From assembly GCA_031383555.1 (NCBI GenBank), contig JANMZR010000401.1:1-22067 (forward strand): DNA of 22,067 nucleotides. The letters are read 5' to 3'. Every line of letters starts with the position of its first letter. Positions within the stretch are counted from its first letter, which is position 1. The notes under the pieces are model-generated. The model worked only from the letters and a program-made list of their open reading frames with translations, was not told the DNA's origin and ran no database searches. This DNA is from JANMZR01 sp031383555 (GTDB taxonomy: Bacteria; Bacteroidota; Bacteroidia; Cytophagales; Spirosomataceae). The position numbers and the translations under genes are program-made. Positions 1 through 7,993 of this stretch are shown here, piece after piece.

Positions 1-129
1 ATACTCAGAGGTGCGTACTCGTACATACACTACCGTACATTTTACATTTTGTATCTTGAAGAGCAAGACTTGTATCAGGCGTTGTCATATGCTGCCTGGA
101 GGTCAAAAGAAATTGAAGTTTTGGCCTAA
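1..129 (+). CDS. DUF433 antitoxin-like protein, C-terminal part only
   Basis: The reading frame is open from the window edge to TAA at 127-129. The last ~23 residues, beginning YLEEQDLYQALSYAAWRS, match what I recall of the end of DUF433 proteins, which usually precede a DUF5615 PIN-like toxin gene as its antitoxin. The DUF5615 gene begins two bases after the stop, which is the expected operon arrangement. The first ~17 residues (ILRGAYSYIHYRTFYIL) fit the family poorly. About ten residues seem to be extra between AYSY and LEEQ, encoded by a 30-base GTACAT-rich stretch at about 25-54. The DNA-binding N-terminal part lies outside the window, so completeness cannot be judged. Family assignment is from recalled motifs plus context. 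Confidence 0.6.
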   Translation: MLRGAYSYIHYRTFYILYLEEQDLYQALSYAAWRSKEIEVLA

Positions 130-131
130 TA

Positions 132-496
132 ATGAAAATATTAATAAATATGAATTTTTCACCCAAATCGGTTGAATTTTTCAAAAATAATAATATCGAT
201 TCAATACTCTGGGCAAGTATTGGGAATGCAAATGAAAATTACATAATTATTTTTGATTATGCTGACAAAATAATTATTTGATATTCACAAATGATTTAGA
301 TTTTGGAGCAATTTTAACCGCATCAAATGCAAAATCTCCAAGTGTTTTTCAATTAAAAAGTGAACAGTTAATGCCAAATATTATCGGCGATTTGATTATT
401 CATAATTTAAAAAAATTCAATATAGAGCTTTTTGAAGGGGTTTTATTAACTTTTGATGTTTCGAAAGTAAGATCACGAATTTTACAAATTAACTAA
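132..496 (+). pseudogene. DUF5615 PIN-like toxin gene, frameshifted
   Basis: The ATG at 132 opens a frame reading MKILINMNFSPKSVEFF and so on, the usual start of DUF5615 proteins (a PIN-like nuclease fold, toxin partner of DUF433). It stops early at TGA 279-281. The remaining half, with the motif IFTNDLDFGAIL and the C-terminal strand RSRILQI, continues in another frame to TAA 494-496. Adding one A to the AAAA run at 267-270 joins both halves into the family-typical ADKNNYLIFTNDLDFG, total about 121 residues. So the only defect seen is a single-base deletion in a short homopolymer. It may be a real inactivation or a sequencing error. The upstream partner ends two bases before it, and dapB starts immediately after its stop (TAA then ATG), so dapB may have been read from this transcript. 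Confidence 0.8.
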
Positions 497-1225
497 ATGA
501 AAATTCTCCTAATGGGTTATGGCAAAATGGGAAAAGTAATCGAAAGATTTTCCATTGAACGAGGCCATACCATTTCCGCTAAAATTGATATTGATAATCA
601 AGCTGACTTTGAGCGACTTACAAAAAATGATGTTGATATTGCCATTGAATTTAGCCATCCGAGTTCAGCTTTTAAAAATACAAAAAAATGTATTGAAAAA
701 GGCTTTCCCATTGTAGTTGGTACAACTGGTTGGTTAGAACAAAAGCCTGAAATTGAAAAGCTAACAATTAAAAAAAACGGTACATTTCTGTATGCTTCAA
801 ACTATAGTATTGGGGTAAATTTGTTTTTTGAGTTGAATAAAAAACTCGCTCAGCTGATGAAACCATACCCTTTTTATGAGGTAAATACTCGTGAAGTGCA
901 CCATACTGAAAAGAAAGATTCACCGTCAGGTACTGCAATTACCTTGGCTGAAGGGTTGATTGGAAATTTGGAAGGAAAAGATAAATGGGTAAATAATGAA
1001 ATTGCTCAAGCAAATGAAATACCAATTTGGAGCGAAAGAGAAGGAAAAGTGCCGGGTACTCATATTGTCAGGTATATTTCTGAAGTAGATGAAGTCGAAA
1101 TAGCTCATAGAGCCACCTCAAGGGAAGGCTTTGCATTAGGGGCTGTGGTGGCTGCAGAATGGGCTGTCAAACAAAAAGGTGTACTTAAATTATCGGATTT
1201 ATTTAGTAAAATCGACTTGAAATAA
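497..1225 (+). CDS. dapB: 4-hydroxy-tetrahydrodipicolinate reductase
   Basis: DapB reduces 4-hydroxy-tetrahydrodipicolinate with NAD(P)H in the cytoplasm, in the diaminopimelate/lysine pathway that feeds peptidoglycan. The 242 residues are normal for the Bacteroidota form. The N-terminal Rossmann loop is GYGKMG (7-12). The middle has VVGTTGW (about 73-79) and ASNYSIGVN (100-108). The signature EVHHTEKKDSPSGTA (133-147) holds the catalytic histidine pair, the lysine and the substrate-binding SGT. The start ATG directly abuts the stop codon of the broken DUF5615 gene and no TAnnTTTG box was noticed in between, so it is probably transcribed with the upstream module or from a promoter within it. 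No defect is seen. Confidence 0.96.
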   Translation: MKILLMGYGKMGKVIERFSIERGHTISAKIDIDNQADFERLTKNDVDIAIEFSHPSSAFKNTKKCIEKGFPIVVGTTGWLEQKPEIEKLTIKKNGTFLYASNYSIGVNLFFELNKKLAQLMKPYPFYEVNTREVHHTEKKDSPSGTAITLAEGLIGNLEGKDKWVNNEIAQANEIPIWSEREGKVPGTHIVRYISEVDEVEIAHRATSREGFALGAVVAAEWAVKQKGVLKLSDLFSKIDLK

Positions 1226-1432
1226 TCTCATTAAAGTCGAAATTCTGTAAATTGGAGATTCAATGAGACCTTTGAAAATAATTTTATACTCATTAAATTT
1301 AGCCACTTATCATTAAATATTTTTTTTACTGCCTTTTTATAAAGATTTTTGTAGCGTATTTTAAATCAATTTCACTTCACATAAACATTTAGAGTCAAAT
1401 TTTTTTGTGATAATTAACAATTCAATATTACT

Positions 1433-2656
1433 ATGTCAGTAGCCGCAGAAGGTTTTTTAGCTTGGTTAAAAAATGTATTTTTCCCCTCAAAAAAAGAGAA
1501 AGACCCCAATAAATCAGCATTTCGTGAATGGATAGATTCAGTTGTTTTTGCGGTTGTGGCTGCCACTTTAATCCGATTTTTCCTTTTTGAGGCCTACGTA
1601 ATTCCTACACCATCGATGGAAGGAAGCCTTTTGGTGGGCGATTACCTGTTTGTGAGTAAAATGCATTATGGTGTTCGGTCGCCCAAAACTCCTTTGCAAG
1701 TCCCATTGACCCATCAAAAAATATGGGGAACTGATATCAAATCCTATTTAACTTGGCTGGATTTGCCATTTTTCCGTTTTCCAGGTTTTACCAAACCAAA
1801 AACTGGCGATGCTGTAGTTTTCAATGTTCCAAATTATTTGCCTGACAATGATGCTCCTACCGATTTAAGAACTTATTATATAAAAAGATGCATTGGTACG
1901 GCTGGTGATAAACTTGAAATAAAAGACCAACAAGTTTATTTGAATGACAAGCCAATGGAAAACCCTCCAAAATTGCGCCAAGAATATTTTTTGAAAACAA
2001 CAGAAATATATGACGAAGCTTTTTTTAGAAAATATGATATTGTTAATTCAATTACAGATGCAGGTGTAAATACTAATTGGCAGCCTGCTGAAGAATATGA
2101 CAGCACAACTAACAGCAATAAAGTAGTTGGTTACAAATTGAATACCAATAAAGCTTCAATAGATTTACTGAGCAAATTACCAAATTCAAAAGAGGTTATT
2201 GACTATAAATATGAAGCTGGCCAACGTGATAGTATGGATGGTTCCACAAAAGATGCTGAAAACACGGCAATGGGAGGCTCCCGATACAATTGGAATAGAG
2301 ATAACTTTGGGCCTTTGGTAGTACCTAAAGAAGGAATGAAAATAATGTTAGATCCTATAAATTTTGATAAATACAAATATGTAATTCAAAATTATGAAGG
2401 TAACAAGAATGTAACCTTTGAAGGTACAACTATTAAAATTGATGGGAAGCCTATCACAGAATATACCTTCAAACAGGATTATTATTTTATGATGGGTGAC
2501 AACCGCCACAACTCAGCCGACTCCCGTTATTGGGGCTTCGTGCCTATGGATCATGTGGTAGGAAAAGCTGTATTTATATGGATGAGCATGGACCCCAATC
2601 CGGAAAAATGGTATAATAAAATAAGATGGAAAAGGCTATTTAGTTTTGTGGATTAG
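1433..2656 (+). CDS. lepB: signal peptidase I, long Bacteroidota type
   Basis: This is the inner-membrane serine protease that removes signal peptides from exported proteins. One hydrophobic segment lies at about 34-54, followed by the active-site motif PTPSMEGSLLVGD with nucleophile Ser61. The general-base region YYIKRCIGTAGDK gives Lys151, and the C-terminal box MGDNRHNSADSRYWG is at 354-368. At 407 residues it is longer than the classical enzyme, because about 180 residues separate the Lys region from the GDNRHNS box. An insert of this sort is common in Bacteroidota LepB. The 207-base gap upstream contains no exact TAnnTTTG box that I could find, so its promoter is unclear. A HEPN gene follows 46 bases later. 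Confidence 0.95.
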   Translation: MSVAAEGFLAWLKNVFFPSKKEKDPNKSAFREWIDSVVFAVVAATLIRFFLFEAYVIPTPSMEGSLLVGDYLFVSKMHYGVRSPKTPLQVPLTHQKIWGTDIKSYLTWLDLPFFRFPGFTKPKTGDAVVFNVPNYLPDNDAPTDLRTYYIKRCIGTAGDKLEIKDQQVYLNDKPMENPPKLRQEYFLKTTEIYDEAFFRKYDIVNSITDAGVNTNWQPAEEYDSTTNSNKVVGYKLNTNKASIDLLSKLPNSKEVIDYKYEAGQRDSMDGSTKDAENTAMGGSRYNWNRDNFGPLVVPKEGMKIMLDPINFDKYKYVIQNYEGNKNVTFEGTTIKIDGKPITEYTFKQDYYFMMGDNRHNSADSRYWGFVPMDHVVGKAVFIWMSMDPNPEKWYNKIRWKRLFSFVD

Positions 2657-2690
2657 TTTTGGGGCATTTAATTTTAAACTTTATTTAAGT

Positions 2691-2698
2691 TATATTTG
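2691..2698 (+). promoter_or_regulatory. candidate -7 promoter box of the HEPN gene
   Basis: TATATTTG matches the Bacteroidota -7 consensus TAnnTTTG exactly. It ends only four bases before the ATG at 2703, so a transcript from it would have almost no leader. No TTG is found at the usual 19-21 base spacing upstream, which lowers confidence. Confidence 0.4.
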
Positions 2699-2702
2699 TT
2701 AC

Positions 2703-3152
2703 ATGAACACTCCATTAGAAATAAAAGAAATTGCTTGGAAAAGATTGGAAGAGGCAAAAGTTCTATATAGAAACAAAATGTATGATGGAGCATTTTATTT
2801 AGCTGGTTATAGTGTTGAATTAATGTTGAAAGCAAAAATTTGTGAAAGTTGGGGAATTTCTAATTTATTTGCAATTGGAGAAAAGGTTAATCCTGAAATT
2901 TCTAAAATACGAGAGATTGTAAAAACACATTAATTAACTATTTTGCTTATATTAAATGGTTTAAAAACTAAATTTGACAAAGATAAGGCTAAAAATAAAA
3001 ATTTATTTAAGGCAAATTCATTGTTATTTGAAAAATGGACAGAACAAGCTAGGTATTTCCCTTTAGGTACAATAAAAAAAGAAGAAGCCAAAGATTTAAT
3101 TGATTTATTAAAACATAATAAAGGATTACTCAAATGGATAGAATTAAATTAG
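2703..3152 (+). pseudogene. HEPN-domain protein gene with one internal stop
   Basis: The first 76 codons (ATG 2703 to TAA 2931-2933) encode a typical HEPN domain start, with YDGAFYLAGYSVELMLKAKI at about 27-46 and R70-x5-H76, which fits the R-x4-6-H pattern of HEPN RNases. The same frame continues beyond the stop with LTILLILNGLKTKFDKD up to TAG 3150-3152. The whole would be about 149 residues, a normal length for this family. The TAA sits directly after His76, where relatives I recall have Asn (THNL-type sequence). I read this as a point-mutated gene, although a truncated 76-residue product cannot be excluded. The last 19 bases overlap the next gene, so the two were probably a translationally coupled pair. 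Confidence 0.75.
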
Positions 3153-3469
3153 AAAGAAAATTGCACCAAGATTTCAAAGAAGGTTGCTTAAAAAAAGGTT
3201 ATCCGTTAATTGATATTTGTTTGGAAGAAGCTTATCCTGGTGATTCTTCTACGTCATTTATTGTAAATATTATAGCTGATTGGGTAAAAGATATGGATTG
3301 TTCAAATGCATTGGATATTTTGATAGATGTGCTTTGGAACACAACAGAATTTGAATTTAGGGAGGCAATTTTTGCAATTAATGTTTTTTCTGATAAAACT
3401 ACTATTCATTGTCAAAGTATTGATAATGTTAATGAATATTTAAATTCAGGAAGTGAAGTGTTAGTTTAA
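3134..3469 (+). CDS. small unknown protein paired with the HEPN gene
   Basis: This encodes 111 residues that I do not recognise. It is acidic and mixed alpha/beta in appearance, with MDRIKLERKLHQDFKEGC at the start and a central FIVNIIADWVKDMDC-type segment. There is no signal peptide or membrane segment. Its ATG lies inside the end of the HEPN frame (19-base overlap, different frame), so the two form one unit. A small gene overlapping a HEPN gene is often its antitoxin or partner, but this is inference from position only. It has no visible defect, unlike the HEPN gene. It ends 13 bases before the convergent dprA stop. Confidence 0.6.
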   Translation: MDRIKLERKLHQDFKEGCLKKGYPLIDICLEEAYPGDSSTSFIVNIIADWVKDMDCSNALDILIDVLWNTTEFEFREAIFAINVFSDKTTIHCQSIDNVNEYLNSGSEVLV

Positions 3470-3482
3470 ATATTTTTTTTCA

Positions 3483-4592
3483 TTAACACAACCCATATTT
3501 TTTCCCAGCCATACTTTTTACAATCCCAGTAAATTCAAGGTTAAGTAGCAGGCTTGCCAGTTTATTCATGTGCAATTGACTTATCCAGGCCAATTCGTCA
3601 ATTTGTATTTCACCTTTCTCTCGCAAAATTGAAATTACTTGTGCTTCATCATCTGTAAATGCTGATAAATCTAGCATTGGAGGTTTAACTTTTTGGTTTT
3701 TAGGAGAAGCAATATCCCAATTCATCACTTCAATAATATCTTTTACGGATGTGTATATTTGAGCTTTGTTATTTTTAATCAATAAGTTACAGCCTTCTGA
3801 AGTTGTTGTTCCAACATTACCAGGTACTGCAAAAACTTCTTTATGGTAGTTATTGGCAAATTCAGCAGTAATTAATGCTCCACCTTTTGCAGCGGCTTCT
3901 ACCACAATTACTAGGTCACTCATTCCAGCTATTATCCGATTACGAGCAGGAAAAAATTTGGGTGACGGCTGCCTGCCAAAGCTTTGCTCTGATAATATTC
4001 CACCGTTTTCACACATCAAGTCAGCGGTTTTTTTATGAATTGCAGGGTACATAAAGTCTAATCCTGATGCCATCACGCCAATTGTAGGCAAGCCATATTT
4101 TAAGCTTGCTTTATGAGAAGCAATATCTATCCCATAGGCTAAGCCACTCACTATCAATGTGTTTTGGCTTTTAAATTCTTTTACTATTTCATCCGTGGTG
4201 CGCCTGCCATATTCAGTTGCATTTCGTGTGCCTACTATTCCAACGATTTTTGTTTCATTGAGATCTACATTACCTTTATAATACAAAAAGGCTGGCGAAT
4301 CATAGTTTCTTTTTAACCTTTCCGGATATTCTTCGTCCGAATAAAATAATAATTTAACCTTTTCCTTTTCAGCTATTTGTAATTGTTTTTCAGCCAAAAG
4401 CAAGTTGTTTTTGTCAAGAATTTTCCGTGCAGTGGTTTCTTGAATACCAGGAATTTTTATCAATTTTCCAAGATTAGCTTTAATCACATTTTCAGCCGAA
4501 CCACAATAGGATATTAGCTGACGAATTGTGATATCGCCAATTCCGTCAGATAAAATTAAAGCTAGTTGGTAAAGTTTTTCTTGGGGAAACAT
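3483..4592 (-). CDS. dprA: DNA-processing protein DprA
   Basis: DprA (DprA/Smf) binds incoming single-stranded DNA during natural transformation and loads RecA on it. The 369 residues have the usual order. An N-terminal helix-hairpin-helix-like region lies at about 1-60. The Rossmann-like core has GIVGTRNATEYGRR (118-131), VSGLAYGIDIASHKAS (148-163), PARNRIIAGMSD (215-226), KGGALITAEFA (236-246) and AVPGN (255-259). A C-terminal winged-helix (DML1-like) domain lies at about 308-369. It is intact. Its presence makes competence plausible, which fits gene gain by recombination elsewhere in the window. A -7 box (4631-4638) lies about 40 bases upstream of the start. Confidence 0.95.
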   Translation of the reverse strand: MFPQEKLYQLALILSDGIGDITIRQLISYCGSAENVIKANLGKLIKIPGIQETTARKILDKNNLLLAEKQLQIAEKEKVKLLFYSDEEYPERLKRNYDSPAFLYYKGNVDLNETKIVGIVGTRNATEYGRRTTDEIVKEFKSQNTLIVSGLAYGIDIASHKASLKYGLPTIGVMASGLDFMYPAIHKKTADLMCENGGILSEQSFGRQPSPKFFPARNRIIAGMSDLVIVVEAAAKGGALITAEFANNYHKEVFAVPGNVGTTTSEGCNLLIKNNKAQIYTSVKDIIEVMNWDIASPKNQKVKPPMLDLSAFTDDEAQVISILREKGEIQIDELAWISQLHMNKLASLLLNLEFTGIVKSMAGKKYGLC

Positions 4593-4630
4593 TTAAAGAA
4601 AGTAAATTTTGAGGTTCACTAAAACCGATG

Positions 4631-4638
4631 CAAAAATA
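4631..4638 (-). promoter_or_regulatory. candidate -7 promoter box of dprA
   Basis: On the minus strand this reads TATTTTTG, an exact TAnnTTTG. It lies 38 bases upstream of the dprA ATG. No TTG was found at the expected -33 spacing. Confidence 0.4.
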
Positions 4639-4672
4639 GGAAATTGTTTTTTATTTTAAGAACTAAACTAAA

Positions 4673-4690
4673 AAACCCCAAAAGGGGCTT
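4673..4690 (-). terminator. short hairpin with T-tract after the MerR gene
   Basis: On the minus strand the sequence is GCCCC-TTTT-GGGG followed by TTTTTT: a four-pair GC stem with a four-base loop and a T run. It lies 36 bases downstream of the MerR-type gene stop, the right place for a weak intrinsic terminator separating it from dprA. The short stem makes the call moderate. Confidence 0.5.
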
Positions 4691-4723
4691 TCTAATAACA
4701 ACCAACAGCACATACCTATGTCT

Positions 4724-5059
4724 TTAATCTAACGAATTTCTAATGTCTTGCAGAAAACTTTTTACTTTTGTCAATTTGTAAATGAGCAACTCATTCTCAC
4801 CTTTTTTATGCTCTTTTGCTTGAATATAATTTTTTGCACCTTCAACAGTTAGCTTTTTTTCTTTTCTAACTGAAACTATTAAACGCACTTCCTTAATATC
4901 TTTTTCAGTATATTTCCTATCACCTGAGTCACTTCGTTTAGGCTTAAGATTTGGAAAATCCCTTTCCCAAGCTCTTAATGCAGACTCTGAAACTGAAAAC
5001 ATTTCTGAAACCTCCTTAATAGAATAATATAACTTATTGATAGTCTTACTTATAGCCAT
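4724..5059 (-). CDS. MerR-family HTH transcriptional regulator, single domain
   Basis: This is a 111-residue protein. Residues about 10-75 form a MerR winged helix-turn-helix: LYYSIKEVSEMFSVSESALR, then WERDFPNLKPKRSDSGDRKY and an EVRLI helix. The tail (about 76-111) is short and charged, without an effector-binding domain or metal-binding cysteines. Short MerR-like proteins of this type are common in Bacteroidota, and their ligands are unknown to me. It is divergent from alaS across a 236-base region, so it may act on that region or on itself, but no operator could be identified. Confidence 0.85.
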   Translation of the reverse strand: MAISKTINKLYYSIKEVSEMFSVSESALRAWERDFPNLKPKRSDSGDRKYTEKDIKEVRLIVSVRKEKKLTVEGAKNYIQAKEHKKGENELLIYKLTKVKSFLQDIRNSLD

Positions 5060-5226
5060 AATTTACATTTCGAAATTATAGGTTTTTAAATTATTAATAA
5101 AAATTACCTTTTACTACCAAATTCGTTGATTTTTCTTTATTTTATCAAAAAAAATACAAGAAAAATTTCATTTTGTAAATTTAGCTAATTCACAATTGTA
5201 AACAAGTTTTTTAGGTCTTTTTTTCG

Positions 5227-5234
5227 TAATTTTG
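5227..5234 (+). promoter_or_regulatory. candidate -7 promoter box of alaS
   Basis: TAATTTTG matches TAnnTTTG exactly and lies 61 bases upstream of the alaS ATG at 5296. The nearest upstream TTG (5196-5198) is 28 bases away, too far for a canonical -33 element. The predicted leader of about 55 bases contains the small hairpin at 5266-5285. Confidence 0.45.
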
Positions 5235-5265
5235 TGAAAAATAAATAATTTATCCTGCTCTAATG

Positions 5266-5285
5266 CCCCCTCTGGGGTTTGAGGG
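5266..5285 (+). other. small GC-rich palindrome in the alaS leader
   Basis: In an AT-rich leader, CCCC-TCT-GGGG (5267-5277) can form a tight stem. Alternatively CCCTC (5268-5272) can pair with GAGGG (5281-5285). The two pairings are mutually exclusive. Similar CCCC/GGGG palindromes occur at 4676-4687 and 14508-14521. Function is unknown: it could be a leader structure or a dispersed short palindrome. Confidence 0.3.
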
Positions 5286-5295
5286 CTTTACACTT

Positions 5296-7944
5296 ATGAC
5301 TTCCAGAGAGATCCGCCAACAGTTTTTAGACTTTTTTGTATCAAAAGGCCACCTTATAGTTCCTTCCGCACCATTAGTTGCCAAAAATGACCCCACCTTG
5401 ATGTTCAATAACAGCGGCATGGCTCAGTTTAAAGATTTCTTTTTGGGAAATGGCACTTCTCCAAGCAAGCGAATTGCCGATACGCAAAAATGTTTGAGGG
5501 TATCTGGTAAGCATAATGATCTGGAAGATGTAGGTTTCGATACCTATCACCATACGATGTTTGAGATGTTGGGCAACTGGAGCTTTGGAGATTATTTCAA
5601 AAAAGAGGCATTGGAATGGAGTTGGGAGCTATTAACAGAGGTTTTTAATCTTCCTAAAGACCGAATTTATGTTTCTGTATTCGAAGGAAATGAAAAAGAT
5701 GGCGTGCCTTTTGACCAAGAAGCATGGGATATTTGGAAAAGATTGGTGGGTGAAGACCGAATAATTTTAGGAAATAAGAAGGATAATTTTTGGGAAATGG
5801 GCGATACTGGTCCGTGTGGCCCATGCTCTGAAATTCATATCGATTTACGTGATGCTGAGCTAGTTGCCAAGCAATCGGGTAAGGAATTGGTAAATGCCGA
5901 CCACCCACAAGTAGTGGAAATTTGGAATAATGTATTCATGCAATTCGAGAGAATGGCCGACGGGAGTTTGATTCCATTGCCAGCCAAACATGTAGATACT
6001 GGAATGGGTTTTGAACGCCTTTGCATGGCCATACAAGGCAAGCAGAGCAATTATGACACAGATGTTTTTTCAGAAACCATCAGTTTTGTAGCAGAAAAAG
6101 CAGGTAAAAAGTATACAAGCACTGATAAAGAATGGCACGATATTGCCCTTCGAGTTGTCTCCGACCATATTCGTGCTATTGCCTTTGCTATTGCCGACGG
6201 TCAATTACCGTCGAATAATAAAGCAGGCTATGTGATTCGACGTATTTTGCGCCGTGCAGTACGTTATGGTTATACGTATTTAGGTTTCCGTGAGCCTTTT
6301 TTAAATACCATTATTCCATTGTTAGCCAAGCAATTTGATGGTGTTTTTCCAGAACTAATTGCTCAACAAGATTTTGTGCAAAAAGTGATTTTAGAAGAAG
6401 AGAACTCATTTTTAAGAACTTTGGAAACAGGTTTGACAAGGCTAGATAAAGTGATTAAAGAAACACCAAAAAATGGGATTTTAAATGGTGAAATTGTATT
6501 TGAGCTTTCTGATACTTTTGGTTTTCCTTCAGATTTAACAGCTTTAATTGCTAAAGAAAATGGATTAGGAATCGATGAAGAGGGTTTTCAAAAAGCCTTA
6601 CAAGAGCAAAAAGCTCGTTCACGAAAGGATTCAGCGAAAGAAGCTGCGGACTGGGTAATTGTTGCTGAAGATGAATCTGAATTTGAGTTTGTTGGTTATG
6701 ATAATTTAGAATGTGAATCTTCTATTGTCAAATACAAAAAAGTAAAAACCAAAACTGGTGATGAATTTCATATTGTTTTAGACAAAACCCCTTTTTACGC
6801 CGAGATGGGTGGCCAAGTTGGTGATTCAGGTGAGTTGAAATTTTTGAACGGATTAACAATTTCTATTTCAGATACAAAAAAGGAAAATGATTTATTTATC
6901 CATTTATCATCAGATAAAAATTTCGAGCAAATAATCAGCACCAATAACCAACAACTCACAACAGCAAGGGTTAACAAATCTCGTCGTCAGCGAATCACCG
7001 AAAACCATACCGCCACCCATTTAATGTTGGCGGCTATGCGACAGGTTTTGGGAAGCCATATTTCACAAAAAGGTTCTTTTCAAAACGATGAGGTTACCAG
7101 GTTTGACTTTTCCCATTTTGCGAAAGTGACTGATGAGGAAATTCAGAAAATAGAACAAATTGTAAATGAAAAGATTAGAGAAAATATTGCATTGGATGAA
7201 AAGCGAAATGTGCCAATCAAACAAGCTGTTGATGCGGGTGCGACAGCTACTTTTGGTGAAAAATATGGCGATTTTGTACGTGTAATTACTTTTGATAAAG
7301 AATTTTCAGTTGAACTTTGTGGTGGAACACACGTGAAAAGTACTTCAGAAATTGGCTTGTTCAAATTTGTGGCGGAGAGCTCAGTTTCCGCTGGTGTACG
7401 GCGTGTGGAGGCTTATACGGGTGAAAAAGCAATTGCCATGTATGAAGAACAATTGGCAATTGTGAACGAACTAAAAGGAATGTTTAAAGGCCAAGCCGAT
7501 ATTGTAAAAGCTGTAAAAACCCTTTTAGATGAAAAAGCAGGCCTTTCAAAAACGGTAGAAGCTTTAGAAAACGATAAATTGCAACAAATAAAAGAGCGTT
7601 TGTATACTAAAATACAAACCGTTGGCAATATACAAATGATTGCCCAAATAGTAGAAGTGCCATCAGCCGAAGCATTAAAAACCTTGGCTTACGAACTTAA
7701 AGCCAAAATTGGCGATTTATATTGCGTTTTAGCAGCAGATATTGCAGGCAAACCACAATTAGCGGTAATGATTGCCGAAAACGTAATGACCACAAAAAGC
7801 CTAGATGCAGGCAAAATAATCCGTGAAATGGCTAAAGAAATTAAAGGTGGCGGCGGCGGGCAACCCTATTTCGCAACAGCAGGTGGGAGTGATGTGAGTG
7901 GGTTAAATAGGGCTTTGGAGGTTGGGAAGGGGTATTTAAGCTAA
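5296..7944 (+). CDS. alaS: alanyl-tRNA synthetase
   Basis: AlaRS charges tRNA-Ala with alanine and clears mischarged serine and glycine. From the ATG at 5296 it has 882 residues, normal length. That start gives MTSREIRQQFLDFF, the usual N-terminus, whereas an in-frame ATG at 5263 adds 11 residues that look like the GC-rich leader palindrome. Catalytic-domain sequence such as DPTLMFNNSGMAQFKDFFLG is present. The editing/zinc site is complete: HTATH (His571, His575) and CGGTH (Cys675, His679). The C-Ala domain ends with GGGGGQPYFATAGG (851-864) and SDVSGLNRALEVGKGYLS. The final 41 codons plus stop (7819-7944) are repeated, diverged, at 8617-8742, beyond a toxin-antitoxin pair that starts 49 bases after this stop. 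The enzyme itself appears intact. Confidence 0.97.
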   Translation: MTSREIRQQFLDFFVSKGHLIVPSAPLVAKNDPTLMFNNSGMAQFKDFFLGNGTSPSKRIADTQKCLRVSGKHNDLEDVGFDTYHHTMFEMLGNWSFGDYFKKEALEWSWELLTEVFNLPKDRIYVSVFEGNEKDGVPFDQEAWDIWKRLVGEDRIILGNKKDNFWEMGDTGPCGPCSEIHIDLRDAELVAKQSGKELVNADHPQVVEIWNNVFMQFERMADGSLIPLPAKHVDTGMGFERLCMAIQGKQSNYDTDVFSETISFVAEKAGKKYTSTDKEWHDIALRVVSDHIRAIAFAIADGQLPSNNKAGYVIRRILRRAVRYGYTYLGFREPFLNTIIPLLAKQFDGVFPELIAQQDFVQKVILEEENSFLRTLETGLTRLDKVIKETPKNGILNGEIVFELSDTFGFPSDLTALIAKENGLGIDEEGFQKALQEQKARSRKDSAKEAADWVIVAEDESEFEFVGYDNLECESSIVKYKKVKTKTGDEFHIVLDKTPFYAEMGGQVGDSGELKFLNGLTISISDTKKENDLFIHLSSDKNFEQIISTNNQQLTTARVNKSRRQRITENHTATHLMLAAMRQVLGSHISQKGSFQNDEVTRFDFSHFAKVTDEEIQKIEQIVNEKIRENIALDEKRNVPIKQAVDAGATATFGEKYGDFVRVITFDKEFSVELCGGTHVKSTSEIGLFKFVAESSVSAGVRRVEAYTGEKAIAMYEEQLAIVNELKGMFKGQADIVKAVKTLLDEKAGLSKTVEALENDKLQQIKERLYTKIQTVGNIQMIAQIVEVPSAEALKTLAYELKAKIGDLYCVLAADIAGKPQLAVMIAENVMTTKSLDAGKIIREMAKEIKGGGGGQPYFATAGGSDVSGLNRALEVGKGYLS
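7819..7944 (+). repeat. alaS 3' end, copy A of a direct repeat
   Basis: These are the last 41 codons and stop of the functional alaS. The copy aligns without gaps to 8617-8742 (107 of 126 bases identical by hand count; 36 of 41 residues identical). Ten codons differ only silently and five residues differ: G to C, Y to F, T to S, A to T and the final S to K. Homology begins within one base of this segment and ends at the stop codons. Confidence 0.95.
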
Positions 7945-7972
7945 GAAAATAGTTTTTTTTAGTATATTTTAA

Positions 7973-7980
7973 TATATTTG
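7973..7980 (+). promoter_or_regulatory. candidate -7 promoter box of mntA-hepT
   Basis: TATATTTG matches TAnnTTTG exactly and ends 13 bases before the ATG at 7994, in the 49-base gap after alaS. No -33 TTG is apparent. If it is active, the module carries its own promoter and does not depend on alaS read-through. Confidence 0.45.
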
Positions 7981-7993
7981 AGAAAAAGAATTC

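Noticed and set aside
1226..1268. TCTCATT / AATGAGA inverted repeat after dapB
   Set aside because: Only seven bases with a 29-base spacer and no T-tract; easily due to chance in AT-rich DNA.
5263..5295. Upstream in-frame ATG for alaS adding MPPLGFEGFTL
   Set aside because: The extra residues are encoded by the GC-rich leader palindrome and do not resemble AlaRS starts; MTSREIRQQF at 5296 does.
5654..7628. Several open frames of 60-84 codons on the minus strand inside alaS
   Set aside because: They are antisense frames within a strongly conserved gene, with no recognisable protein motif, promoter box or partner.
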